From assembly GCA_030672555.1 (NCBI GenBank), contig DAOVGD010000211.1, positions 1 through 15,621 on the forward strand: a DNA stretch of 15,621 nucleotides, given 5' to 3'. Each line of letters starts with the position of its first letter. Position 1 is the stretch's first letter. Of the stretch, positions 1 to 6,464 are shown piece after piece. This stretch comes from Desulfobacterales bacterium. Lineage in GTDB: Bacteria; Desulfobacterota; Desulfobacteria; Desulfobacterales; C00003106. A program made the position numbers and the translations under genes. The notes beneath the pieces are model-generated. The model worked only from the letters and a program-made list of their open reading frames with translations, did no database searches and was not told the DNA's origin.

Positions 1-605
1 CACAAGGCGTCTAATCTGAGGGTAAAATCTACATTTTCTATGTGTACATCGGCAGGGGCCTTCAGTTGCACAGGAGCGAAATTCAATACGCCCTGCACCC
101 CTGCCCTGACAAGTCTATCAGCACATTCCTGGGCCATTTGATTTTGCGTGGCAATGACACCAATGTCGACCCCGACTTTCTCTATCTCATCTTCCATTTT
201 TTCTACAGGATCAATGATGAGGTTGCCGATTTTAGTCCCTATTTTTTTCGGATCCTTGTCAAAGGCTTTTACAAAAATATAGCCCTGCTTATTAAACAGC
301 GGATGTCTTAGAAGCGCCGCTCCAAGATTTCCTACCCCTATAAGTCCTAAGCGCCATTCTTTATTTAGACCAAGGATTTTTCGTAGTTCAAATAGGAGAT
401 CTTTTACGTAGTAACCGATACCGCGCACCCCGAACTCGCCGAAGTAAGCCAGATCTTTTCTTATTTGTGCTGAGTTGACTCCACAGGCTTCGGCTAAATC
501 AACCGAAGAGATTACCTTGACATTGTTCATGTCCAGAAGCGCTAAATGGCGGGCATAGACTGAAAGCCGGTGTATTGTTATTTCAGGAATTTTTGCATAT
601 TTCAT
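1..605 (-). CDS. rex: Redox-sensing transcriptional repressor Rex (3' end cut by window edge)
   Basis: Rex is a homodimeric repressor that senses the NADH/NAD+ ratio and controls fermentation, respiration and energy genes. About 201 codons are present against a usual 205-220, so only the extreme C-terminus is missing. The N-terminal winged helix carries the family stretch QIRKDLAYFGEFG (residues 47-59). A Rossmann NAD(H) fold follows with GVGNLG at 90-95 and a conserved Asp at 116 (AFDKDP) after the second strand. I chose the ATG at 605 because it gives the family-typical start MKYAKIPE. The ATG six bases upstream lies inside a TATAAT hexamer. No good Shine-Dalgarno is visible. It lies downstream of the ATP synthase operon on the same strand, separated by a terminator. 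Identity is very secure; the exact start is less so. Confidence 0.96.
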   Translation of the reverse strand, partial: MKYAKIPEITIHRLSVYARHLALLDMNNVKVISSVDLAEACGVNSAQIRKDLAYFGEFGVRGIGYYVKDLLFELRKILGLNKEWRLGLIGVGNLGAALLRHPLFNKQGYIFVKAFDKDPKKIGTKIGNLIIDPVEKMEDEIEKVGVDIGVIATQNQMAQECADRLVRAGVQGVLNFAPVQLKAPADVHIENVDFTLRLDAL

Positions 606-609
606 GGGC

Positions 610-615
610 ATTATA
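610..615 (-). promoter_or_regulatory. Possible -10 box of rex
   Basis: A perfect TATAAT on the minus strand ends 4 bases before the chosen rex ATG. If it is a -10 box, transcription would begin about at the start codon, giving a leaderless message. There is no convincing -35 hexamer 17 bases upstream (ACCTTT), so support is weak. Confidence 0.3.
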
Positions 616-651
616 CTGATTTGAAAAGGGCAAAAGGTGAGTCTGGAAAAT

Positions 652-702
652 AAAAAAGGGCTTCCGGATTATATGAAACATCAATCAGGAAGCCCCCTTT
701 TT
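652..702 (-). terminator. Rho-independent terminator after atpE
   Basis: On the minus strand GGGCTTCC pairs with GGAAGCCC around a 22-base loop, and the stem is followed by TTTTTT. A run of A precedes the stem, so it may also act on the other strand. It sits 12 bases past the atpE stop codon and separates the ATP synthase operon from rex. Confidence 0.85.
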
Positions 703-713
703 AAACTTGCTAT

Positions 714-1058
714 CTACATAAACAGTTTTGCTGCCGGGTTTGCATAGATGATAATCAATGCAACGACCAGGGCATAAATACAAAGAGACTCAATCAGGGC
801 CAGACCGATGATCAGGGTAACGGTTACCTTACCGGATGCCTCGGGGTTTCTGGCAACTCCCTCAACAGCGGCTCGCAGGGACATACCCTGAGCAAGACCG
901 CAAACACTGGCAGCTAATGCGATGCCAAAGCCGGGAGCAATTACCGACCAGATAAAGAAATCGAGTGCCTCCATCGAAGTTTCAGAAGCAAACGCGATTG
1001 ACGAGAGTCCCAATACCAGAGCAATGGTCCATAGAGTTGAAACAGAAAACTTTTTCAT
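714..1058 (-). CDS. atpE: F0F1 ATP synthase subunit c
   Basis: This is the proteolipid of the membrane rotor ring, which carries ions through F0. At 114 residues it is longer than the usual ~80-90. The excess is an N-terminal signal-like hydrophobic segment (residues 3-25, ending AFA-SE). The hairpin follows: helix 1 at about 33-62, the polar loop with RNPEA at 70-74, and helix 2 at about 78-105. The ion-binding carboxylate is Glu90. The Na+-type ligand positions Gln57, Ser91 and Tyr95 are present, but the Thr that follows Ser in Na+ rings is Leu92. A near-perfect Shine-Dalgarno (AAAGGAGGT) lies 7 bases before the ATG, fitting the high expression this multicopy subunit needs. It is the last gene of the hemL-atpZIBE run. 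Confidence 0.96.
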   Translation of the reverse strand: MKKFSVSTLWTIALVLGLSSIAFASETSMEALDFFIWSVIAPGFGIALAASVCGLAQGMSLRAAVEGVARNPEASGKVTVTLIIGLALIESLCIYALVVALIIIYANPAAKLFM

Positions 1059-1151
1059 ACAACAACCTCCTTTAATTAAATTTATTTAGCGGGCTTCTTC
1101 CAAAAACACCGTTAAACAGCTTATACACATCAATTCCTAAACTCCACAATC

Positions 1152-1829
1152 TTAATGCGCATGCTCCATTGCGCCGCCAAAGTACATGATTGAAAGGAGC
1201 GTAAAGACAAATGCCTGTATAAAACAGACAAAGATACCCATCGCCATTATGGGAAGAGGAGCAAGAAATGCGCCTGCCAAAAAGAACAGAATTCCAACCA
1301 CCAGTTCATGCCCCATCATGTTTCCAAAAAGACGAATGCTGAGGGAAAGGATACGGGCAAAATGTCCGATAAGCTCTATAGGGAATATAAGGGGCGCCAT
1401 CCACCATACCGGCCCCATAAAGTGCTTGATATACTTGGGCCCGTGAGTTTTAACACCAAGTATGTGCGTAAATATTACCACTACCAGCGCACACGAAAGC
1501 GTTGTGTTGACGCTTGCGGTCGGGCAAAAAAAGCCCGGTATTAATCCCATAAGATTGCATGTAAATATGTAGAGAAAGACGGTCGCAATAAGCGGAAACA
1601 CAGCACGTCCGGCTTCTCCGGTAGTTTCGAGCATGAAATCTTCCAGTCCGCCGACGATCGCTTCAAGAACATTTTGCGCTCCCGTCGGGATCATCTTGAT
1701 TCCCCTTGCTCCTATCCATCCGACTACCATCAAGAAAAGCATAGCGATCCACGAATAGGCAACCCAGGGATAGTGATGCGCGAAGGGCCAGTGGAATAAA
1801 TCTACTAAGAAAAGATACGGATGTCCCAT
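1152..1829 (-). CDS. atpB: F0F1 ATP synthase subunit a
   Basis: Subunit a is the membrane stator that forms the two ion half-channels facing the c ring. The essential arginine is at residue 166, in LSLSIRLFGNMMGHE. The C-terminal FIQAFVFTLLSIMYF helix and several other hydrophobic helices are typical. At 225 residues the length is normal for the family. A start at TTG 1838 would add three residues, but the run AGGGGGG lies directly against that TTG and 9-10 bases from the ATG at 1829. The ATG is therefore the better start. The gene begins 1 base after the atpI stop, so the two are probably translationally coupled. Confidence 0.96.
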   Translation of the reverse strand: MGHPYLFLVDLFHWPFAHHYPWVAYSWIAMLFLMVVGWIGARGIKMIPTGAQNVLEAIVGGLEDFMLETTGEAGRAVFPLIATVFLYIFTCNLMGLIPGFFCPTASVNTTLSCALVVVIFTHILGVKTHGPKYIKHFMGPVWWMAPLIFPIELIGHFARILSLSIRLFGNMMGHELVVGILFFLAGAFLAPLPIMAMGIFVCFIQAFVFTLLSIMYFGGAMEHAH

Positions 1830-1830
1830 G

Positions 1831-2232
1831 TTATACAACCCCCCTGAAAAAGTTTTCTTTTACTTCGTACACTAATCCTATAAGAAGACTAATAACAATA
1901 ATAGAAAGACCTAATATCAACCCTAACGGGTGTACAAAATGCTCGGATATAAGCACATAAATAATCAATGAGCTTATCAAGAATCTAACATAATATTTTC
2001 CCAGGATTATGCCCGGCTTTGACAGCTTCAAGGGATCCAACGATTTTTTCAATGTGCGGTAAAGAAAATGAAAATTTATCGAGATAATCAACCCGCCGGC
2101 TAAGACCCCCCAGCCAAAGTCCCAAGTTCTTAGTAAAAAACCTCCAACAGTCAGAACTGCTAATAATATCCAATTAGAAACAACAATGATCTTTAAGAGC
2201 CTTTCTTCTTCGCGCACCCCGGATTTTTTCAT
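1831..2232 (-). CDS. atpI: ATP synthase protein I
   Basis: This small accessory membrane protein is encoded at the head of many ATP synthase operons and is thought to help c-ring assembly. Its 133 residues contain four hydrophobic segments at about 15-35, 40-60, 80-98 and 103-125. A basic stretch between the second and third (RTLKKS...KLSKPG) is typical. The start ATG shares the bases ATGA with the atpZ stop, a classic coupled overlap, and the stop lies 1 base before atpB. Family membership rests on topology, length and position, since AtpI is poorly conserved in sequence. Confidence 0.85.
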   Translation of the reverse strand: MKKSGVREEERLLKIIVVSNWILLAVLTVGGFLLRTWDFGWGVLAGGLIISINFHFLYRTLKKSLDPLKLSKPGIILGKYYVRFLISSLIIYVLISEHFVHPLGLILGLSIIVISLLIGLVYEVKENFFRGVV

Positions 2233-2450
2233 AACTTGCGGATCTTCTTCATGGCTAAATAAATATTTCTAAAACCAGCCGCAATACCAAATCCGAGAAA
2301 TATCAACGTAAACCATGGTGAGGTGTCAAACACATAATTATCGAGGTAATACCCGATGGCCAATCCAATGACTGTCGCCAGGACAACAGAGATGCCTAAC
2401 CCGCTGAAATACGATAGATCCTTAAATAATCGCTTGGTTTCTTTTTTCAT
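2229..2450 (-). CDS. atpZ: AtpZ/AtpI family protein
   Basis: A 73-residue protein with two membrane helices (about 15-35 and 45-62) and charged ends. Helix 1 holds the glycine-rich GLAIGYYLD motif, and the second carries FGIAAGFRNIY, both characteristic of AtpZ. AtpZ works with AtpI as a small membrane partner of ATP synthase, proposed to move Mg2+ or Ca2+. A longer frame from a TTG at 2510 would add 20 residues without homology character. The ATG at 2450 gives the normal family length, although its ribosome site is weak. The stop overlaps the atpI start by 4 bases. Confidence 0.85.
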   Translation of the reverse strand: MKKETKRLFKDLSYFSGLGISVVLATVIGLAIGYYLDNYVFDTSPWFTLIFLGFGIAAGFRNIYLAMKKIRKL

Positions 2451-2512
2451 GACAAAGAGCACCGAAAAAAAAATCTTGTTGGTCGTACCATAAGAATTTT
2501 GATAAGTCAACT

Positions 2513-3799
2513 TTAAATTAAGGTTTCAAACACCTTTTTAGCGGCTTTGACAGTTGCCTCAATATCGTGCTTACTGTGGGCATTTGAGACAAAAATAGCC
2601 TCGTATTGGGAAGGAGCACAGTAGATGCCGTTTTCCAGCATTCCTCTATAGTATTTGGCAAATCTTTCCAGGTCGCTTGTCTGGGCATCCTTGAAATTCG
2701 CTACTGTTTGGTCTGTAAAAAAGAGCCCAAGCATGGAGCCGACCCTATTGCTCGCAACAGGTATCCCTACTTCGTTTGCCGCTTTTCCAAGTCCCCCGGC
2801 CAGGGAAGCAGATTTTTCTTCAAGTTCTTCGTAAAATCCTGTCCGTTGGAGTTGTTTTAATGTCGCTATACCTGCGCTCATTGCCACAGGATTTCCTGAA
2901 AGCGTCCCTGCCTGATAAACAGGTCCTTCCGGCGCAATCTTTTCCATGATTTCACGCCTTCCGCCATACGCCCCTACAGGAAGCCCTCCGCCAATAATCT
3001 TCCCCAGGCAGGTAAGATCCGGTGTAATTCCATACAAGGCCTGGGCGCCACCGTAAGCCACACGGAAGCCGGTCATTACCTCGTCAAATATGAGCACAAT
3101 CCCCTTTTCCCGGGTGAGCCTTCTAAGTTCCTTCAGAAAATCAGGACGTGAAGGAACCAGCCCCATGTTCCCGGCAACCGGTTCCACAATGACGCATGCG
3201 ATCTCGCCACCTTTTTGTGAAATTATATCATTTCCCCGGTCTATATCATTGTAGGGAATGGATATGGTTTGCTCTACACATCCTTGCGGGACGCCAGGGC
3301 TTCCAGGTATTCCAAGTGTGGCCACCCCGGAGCCCGCCTCAACCAGGAATGTATCGGCATGGCCGTGATAACAGCCGTCAAATTTTATGATAGTGTCTCT
3401 CCCGGTAAACCCGCGGGCGAGACGTACTGCACTCATGGTCGCTTCAGTACCGGAATTCACCATACGGACCATCTCAACAGAAGGGACAGCCTCTATTACC
3501 ATTTCAGCGAGTGTTATTTCCAGGTCAGTAGGAGCGCCAAAACTGGTCCCCCGGTTCAAAACCTCTTGTATAGCCGCGATGACTTCAGGATGGCTGTGCC
3601 CCAATATCATAGGTCCCCAGGAAGCCACATAATCGATATAGGAACTGCCGTCTGAGTCAAAAATATACGCACCCTCTGCACGGTCAATAAAGAGTGGGGA
3701 CCCTCCGACCGCTTTACAGGCGCGAACAGGGCTGTTGACGCCTCCCGGAATTATAGTGCGTGCTTTAGCAAAAAGCTCTTGCGATTTATGATCCTTCAT
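2513..3799 (-). CDS. hemL: Glutamate-1-semialdehyde 2,1-aminomutase
   Basis: This PLP enzyme converts glutamate-1-semialdehyde to 5-aminolevulinate, the C5-pathway entry to haem, sirohaem and cobalamin. It is a cytosolic fold-type I aminotransferase relative of 428 residues, the normal length. Visible landmarks are NSGTEATMSA (115-124), GCYHGHADT (142-150), IFDEVMTGFR (237-246) with the cofactor Asp239, and Lys267 in GKIIGGGLPVGAYGG, which forms the PLP Schiff base. The frame is open to 3901, but GGAGGGAAGG stands 6 bases before the ATG at 3799 and the protein then starts in family style (MKDHKSQELF). It heads the run into atpZIBE with a 62-base gap and no terminator between. Confidence 0.96.
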   Translation of the reverse strand: MKDHKSQELFAKARTIIPGGVNSPVRACKAVGGSPLFIDRAEGAYIFDSDGSSYIDYVASWGPMILGHSHPEVIAAIQEVLNRGTSFGAPTDLEITLAEMVIEAVPSVEMVRMVNSGTEATMSAVRLARGFTGRDTIIKFDGCYHGHADTFLVEAGSGVATLGIPGSPGVPQGCVEQTISIPYNDIDRGNDIISQKGGEIACVIVEPVAGNMGLVPSRPDFLKELRRLTREKGIVLIFDEVMTGFRVAYGGAQALYGITPDLTCLGKIIGGGLPVGAYGGRREIMEKIAPEGPVYQAGTLSGNPVAMSAGIATLKQLQRTGFYEELEEKSASLAGGLGKAANEVGIPVASNRVGSMLGLFFTDQTVANFKDAQTSDLERFAKYYRGMLENGIYCAPSQYEAIFVSNAHSKHDIEATVKAAKKVFETLI

Positions 3800-3839
3800 G
3801 CAGAACCTTCCCTCCAAATTAGTTTTGACAATATCGGAA

Positions 3840-3868
3840 CGTATACCAAAATGGATTGCGAAGGTCAA
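3840..3868 (-). promoter_or_regulatory. Sigma-70 type promoter for hemL-atpZIBE
   Basis: On the minus strand TTGACC and TATACG are separated by exactly 17 bases. The predicted start leaves an untranslated leader of about 30 bases before the hemL ATG at 3799. It is the only strong promoter-like pair I see upstream of the run. Confidence 0.6.
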
Positions 3869-3946
3869 CAAGGATGATGGTTTCGGGTTTATGAAAATCA
3901 TCTGACTTGAAAGGGCAAAAAAAATTGTATATGGTCTTAATTAATG

Positions 3947-3970
3947 CCTGAACGAAAAGTCATGTTCAGG
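3947..3970. repeat. Short inverted repeat upstream of hemL
   Basis: CCTGAAC and GTTCAGG form 7-base arms around a 10-base loop. It lies about 80 bases upstream of the hemL promoter and just before the decayed gene at 3974. It could be an operator or the relic of a terminator, and nothing decides between them. Confidence 0.4.
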
Positions 3971-3973
3971 TAA

Positions 3974-4234
3974 AATAGGAGTTCCCGAGAATGTCTTAGA
4001 CAAAAAAATAAGCTTTCCGCTGACAACTTGCCTGCTATTAAGGCACGTTTCGAATTGATTAAAACATTGGAAACGTGTAGGTTACACGAAAGGCTAAGAG
4101 AGAAAGGAAATTTGGAGTAGGAGCACTATGCCGACTAACAAGGCTTGAATATATTGGGGGAAGAAGCTACAAAGGATCGATTGGACAAGGACATTGTGGA
4201 GATTTTTATTGAAAAGGAGCTTTATAACGTATGA
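3974..4234 (+). pseudogene. Decayed remnant, last part like the C-terminus of an HD-GYP-type protein
   Basis: The stretch reads like coding DNA in pieces. One frame is open from 3974 to a TAG at 4118-4120 and encodes a helical, charged segment (for example ARFELIKTLETCRLHERLRE), with no start codon. After a frame change, bases from about 4145 encode LNILGEEATKDRLDKDIVEI, which resembles the last helix of HD-GYP phosphodiesterase domains, followed by FIEKELYNV and TGA. That TGA overlaps the ATG of the DUF1992 gene (ATGA), suggesting an intact gene was once coupled to it. The HD and GYP catalytic motifs are absent. The family call for the tail rests on memory of HD-GYP C-termini and is tentative; the first part is unrecognised. 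Confidence 0.4.
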
Positions 4235-4620
4235 TTGCTTTTCGGAAAATCAGTGAATATCGTATCGTGGAGGCACAGCAACGTGGAGTTTTTGATAATC
4301 TCCCTGGAGCCGGCAAACCCCTTGAGCTCGAAGATGATTCGCACATACCAGAAGATCTGAGAATGGCCTATAAGATATTGAAAAATGCTCAATGTCTTCC
4401 GCCTGAAATCGAATTAAAGAAGGAGATTCAGCAGGTGGAAGACTTGTTGGCTGCGATGCCGGACACAGAAGAGAAATATCGTAAGATGAAGAAGCTCAAT
4501 TTTCTTATTATGAAGCTGAATGAAACGCGCAAGGTTTCTCCGCTTCTTGAAGAGCCTCAATATTATGAAAAGAAACTGGTTGATAAGTTGAGTACTAAGG
4601 GCAAAGGCCAAAAGGCTTAA
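4231..4620 (+). CDS. DUF1992 family protein (DnaJ subfamily C member 28-like)
   Basis: A 129-residue soluble protein. The signature FDNLPGAGKPLELEDDSHIP (21-40), then EDLRMAYKILKNAQCLPPEIEL, identifies the DUF1992 domain, found in bacterial YhdN-like proteins and the conserved part of DNAJC28. Its molecular function is not established. The second half (about 62-129) is a charged, likely coiled helical region. The start ATG overlaps the stop of the decayed upstream frame, with AAGGAG 11 bases before it. An inverted-repeat element begins right at the stop codon. Family identity is firm and the function unknown. Confidence 0.9.
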   Translation: MIAFRKISEYRIVEAQQRGVFDNLPGAGKPLELEDDSHIPEDLRMAYKILKNAQCLPPEIELKKEIQQVEDLLAAMPDTEEKYRKMKKLNFLIMKLNETRKVSPLLEEPQYYEKKLVDKLSTKGKGQKA

Positions 4621-4797
4621 TGACTTCGTAAAAAGTCTTCAATTCGCTTGCTTGGTAACTTGATAAGACTCTCATTTATCATTGATCATTTCACATTTGT
4701 CATCTGTCATTTTCTTAATGATAAATGCCCAATGATAGATGATAAATGACAGATGACAAGACCAAAATAAGCTCATCAAAAACTTTTTACGAATCCA
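4621..4797. repeat. MITE-like nested inverted-repeat element
   Basis: The outer arms TTCGTAAAAAGT (4625-4636) and ACTTTTTACGAA (4782-4793) are perfect complements. A second, inner perfect 16-base pair is TTGTCATCTGTCATTT (4697-4712) with AAATGACAGATGACAA (4744-4759). The element fills the whole space between two plus-strand genes, starting at the DUF1992 stop, and encodes nothing. The nested terminal repeats suggest a small non-autonomous mobile element. As RNA it would form a long stem. Confidence 0.65.
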
Positions 4798-4839
4798 TCA
4801 CTGTTGATGGAGAAAACGCGAGTATTAGAAATTGAGACA

Positions 4840-5493
4840 ATGTCCATCAACAAACAGATATTGCTGGAGCTATATGACAGACTTTTTGAAGCGTTTGGCC
4901 CACGGCGCTGGTGGCCTGCGGAATCAAGGTTTGAGGTGATTGTGGGGGCTATTTTGACCCAGAACACCGCATGGCGCAATGTGGAAAAGAGTATCGCTCA
5001 ATTAAAGGCAAAAAACGTCCTTTCACCAGAGTCCATCTATAATATGCCGGTAAAGGAATTAGCCGCCTTGATAAGACCGGCCGGCTATTATAATATTAAA
5101 GCTGAAAGATTGAAGTCTTTCATGCGATTCTTGTACAACGGTTATGGCGGGAACCTGAACAGACTTTTGGGAACTGAGATGGCTTCCCTGCGAAAAGAAC
5201 TTTTAACGGTAAAAGGGGTCGGACCGGAAACAGCCGATAGCATCATTCTATATGCCGCGGAACAGCCTAGTTTTGTTGTGGATACGTATACCAATCGGAT
5301 TCTTTACAGGCACCATCTGATTCCGGATGATGCGTCTTATGATATAATACGGGACTTCTTCATGGATCGTCTTCCACAGAATACTGCCTTGTATAATGAA
5401 TATCATGCGCTCTTGGTTTATACGGGAAAGACCTTTTGTTCAAAAACAAAGCCGAAATGCTTGCAGTGTCCTTTGCAAGGACTGAATCAATGA
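4840..5493 (+). CDS. Endonuclease III-like HhH-GPD DNA glycosylase
   Basis: A base-excision DNA repair protein of 217 residues. WWPAESRFEVIVGAILTQNT, ending at about residue 43, marks the endonuclease III-related group whose motif reads LTQNT instead of the LSAQT of classical Nth. The helix-hairpin-helix is VKGVGPETAD, followed by the catalytic Asp148 in FVVDTYTNR. The position of the Nth catalytic lysine (GRKTAN) is occupied by Glu130 (GPETAD), so a lyase step is unlikely. That points to a monofunctional glycosylase, as in MagIII-type enzymes. The C-terminal Fe-S loop has Cys200, Cys207 and Cys210 (C-x6-C-x2-C), but Asn216 replaces the fourth cysteine. The frame extends to TTG 4804 and ATG 4807; I prefer ATG 4840, which has GAG nearby and a family-like start. 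Confidence 0.85.
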   Translation: MSINKQILLELYDRLFEAFGPRRWWPAESRFEVIVGAILTQNTAWRNVEKSIAQLKAKNVLSPESIYNMPVKELAALIRPAGYYNIKAERLKSFMRFLYNGYGGNLNRLLGTEMASLRKELLTVKGVGPETADSIILYAAEQPSFVVDTYTNRILYRHHLIPDDASYDIIRDFFMDRLPQNTALYNEYHALLVYTGKTFCSKTKPKCLQCPLQGLNQ

Positions 5494-5508
5494 TGATGGT
5501 TTCGTAAA

Positions 5509-6018
5509 ATGAAACAGAAACAAAACAAACAAAAACAGTGGGGTGAGATTGCGAAAAACTTCCTTAGTGCCTATGTTATACTCATCCTCATACTCGCCCT
5601 GAATATCGCTGTATTTTTCGTTCTCGGGATTATTGTGATATTTTTCAAAGGAGTAATCGATTATATCGCCTGGATACTGATAGGGGGAATGACCCTTATG
5701 GGGATATCCGGTTATCTGTTCTGGAAGAGAATGAAGGAAAGCGGTAAGACGTTCAGGGAAATGATGAAAGACCCTTTGTTTCAGGGAAGAAGTGTCGAAG
5801 TCAACCTCCTTGGTGGCCTCTTTTCCGTCAAAGTGGGCCGCCCTACCAGGCCCCTCTCCATAGAGGACCTTCCCTCTTCCCAACCACAACAGTTGGAAGA
5901 CCCTAAAACCTCACGGGCAAGGGAACTAGCGCACCTTGCAACCCTTCTTGACAAGAACTTGATCACTCCACAAGAGTTCTTGCAAGCCAAGGAAGATCTT
6001 ATGCGGCCCTCTGAGTAA
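5509..6018 (+). CDS. Two-helix membrane protein with C-terminal SHOCT-like domain
   Basis: A 169-residue protein of unknown function. A lysine/glutamine-rich N-terminus (1-16) is followed by two long membrane helices at about 19-46 and 49-72. A cytoplasmic-type linker rich in Pro and Ser comes next. The C-terminal segment (138-165, RELAHLATLLDKNLITPQEF) fits the SHOCT pattern, a short helical motif often found at the ends of bacterial membrane or lipid-associated proteins. The ATG follows the glycosylase stop by 15 bases, so the two may be co-transcribed, although the ribosome site is poor. The topology is plain; the role is not known. Confidence 0.8.
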   Translation: MKQKQNKQKQWGEIAKNFLSAYVILILILALNIAVFFVLGIIVIFFKGVIDYIAWILIGGMTLMGISGYLFWKRMKESGKTFREMMKDPLFQGRSVEVNLLGGLFSVKVGRPTRPLSIEDLPSSQPQQLEDPKTSRARELAHLATLLDKNLITPQEFLQAKEDLMRPSE

Positions 6019-6110
6019 CAGCCTTTTTTACCTCGCCTGCTGATATTTAATGGACACTATTTAGTTGCATTAACAGTTTAATTCTATTATATATTAACAA
6101 TTTTAAATTA

Positions 6111-6227
6111 GGATACAGATTTTACAGATACACACAGATCAAAATTGACGAATTAAGGGATTTAGGAATTCGGCAATTCCTCAATTCGGAATTCGCAATT
6201 CTTGAGAATCTGTGTTTGTCTGTGTCC
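6111..6227. repeat. MITE-like element with GGAYACAGA ends
   Basis: The left end GGATACAGATTTTACAGATA and the right end read in reverse complement (GGACACAGACAAACACAGAT) match imperfectly over about 20 bases. The interior carries repeated AATTC-rich pieces (GGAATTCGGCAATTCCTC, then AATTCGGAATTCGCAATTC). There is no ORF. Terminal inverted repeats with a short non-coding core fit a non-autonomous element or an extragenic palindrome family. Confidence 0.55.
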
Positions 6228-6303
6228 AAAATAGAAATTTTATACTATTAAACTCAAGAGTCATAAGTTCTCGTAACATACTGAAATAATTAAACCACAA
6301 ATC

Positions 6304-6388
6304 ATTCCCCCCTTGAGGGGGGGTAGGGGGGTGTTTTGATAGCATTACCAAGAGTTACACCCCCTTAATCCCCCCTCAAGGGGGGAAT
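6304..6388. repeat. Long palindrome with CCCCCCTTGAGGGGGG arms
   Basis: Two arms of about 32 bases, 6304-6335 and 6355-6388, are near-perfect inverted copies. Each arm itself contains the palindrome CCCCCCTTGAGGGGGG, and the arms run outward from AACACCCCC-type inner ends. The loop is about 20 bases. It would extrude a strong cruciform or RNA hairpin. It lies 76 bases before the ilvE start and encodes nothing. Confidence 0.65.
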
Positions 6389-6464
6389 TTAAAGGCTTTT
6401 TCAGAGAACTTTTGACTGTCGAGTATTAAAGTATCTCATACATTCCAAAAAAGGGGAAACAGGA

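Larger units (their letters stand above)
6019..6464. other. Intergenic region holding two repeat elements
   Basis: No gene is visible in these 446 bases. The first ~90 are AT-rich without structure I can name. Two unrelated inverted-repeat elements follow (6111-6227 and 6304-6388). About 75 bases then remain for the ilvE promoter; a TTGACT at about 6411 has no well-spaced -10 partner. Confidence 0.7.

Noticed and set aside
3210..3235. Rex-box-like TTGTGAAATTATATCATT inside hemL
   Set aside because: Only the left half matches TTGTGAA; the right half lacks TTCACAA and the site is in coding sequence.
3800..3901. 34-residue N-terminal extension of HemL
   Set aside because: It would cover the promoter at 3840-3868; the strong ribosome site and family start are at 3799.
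6390..6464. T-box or other riboswitch leader before ilvE
   Set aside because: The leader is too short after the palindrome and shows no T-box motif or specifier stem.
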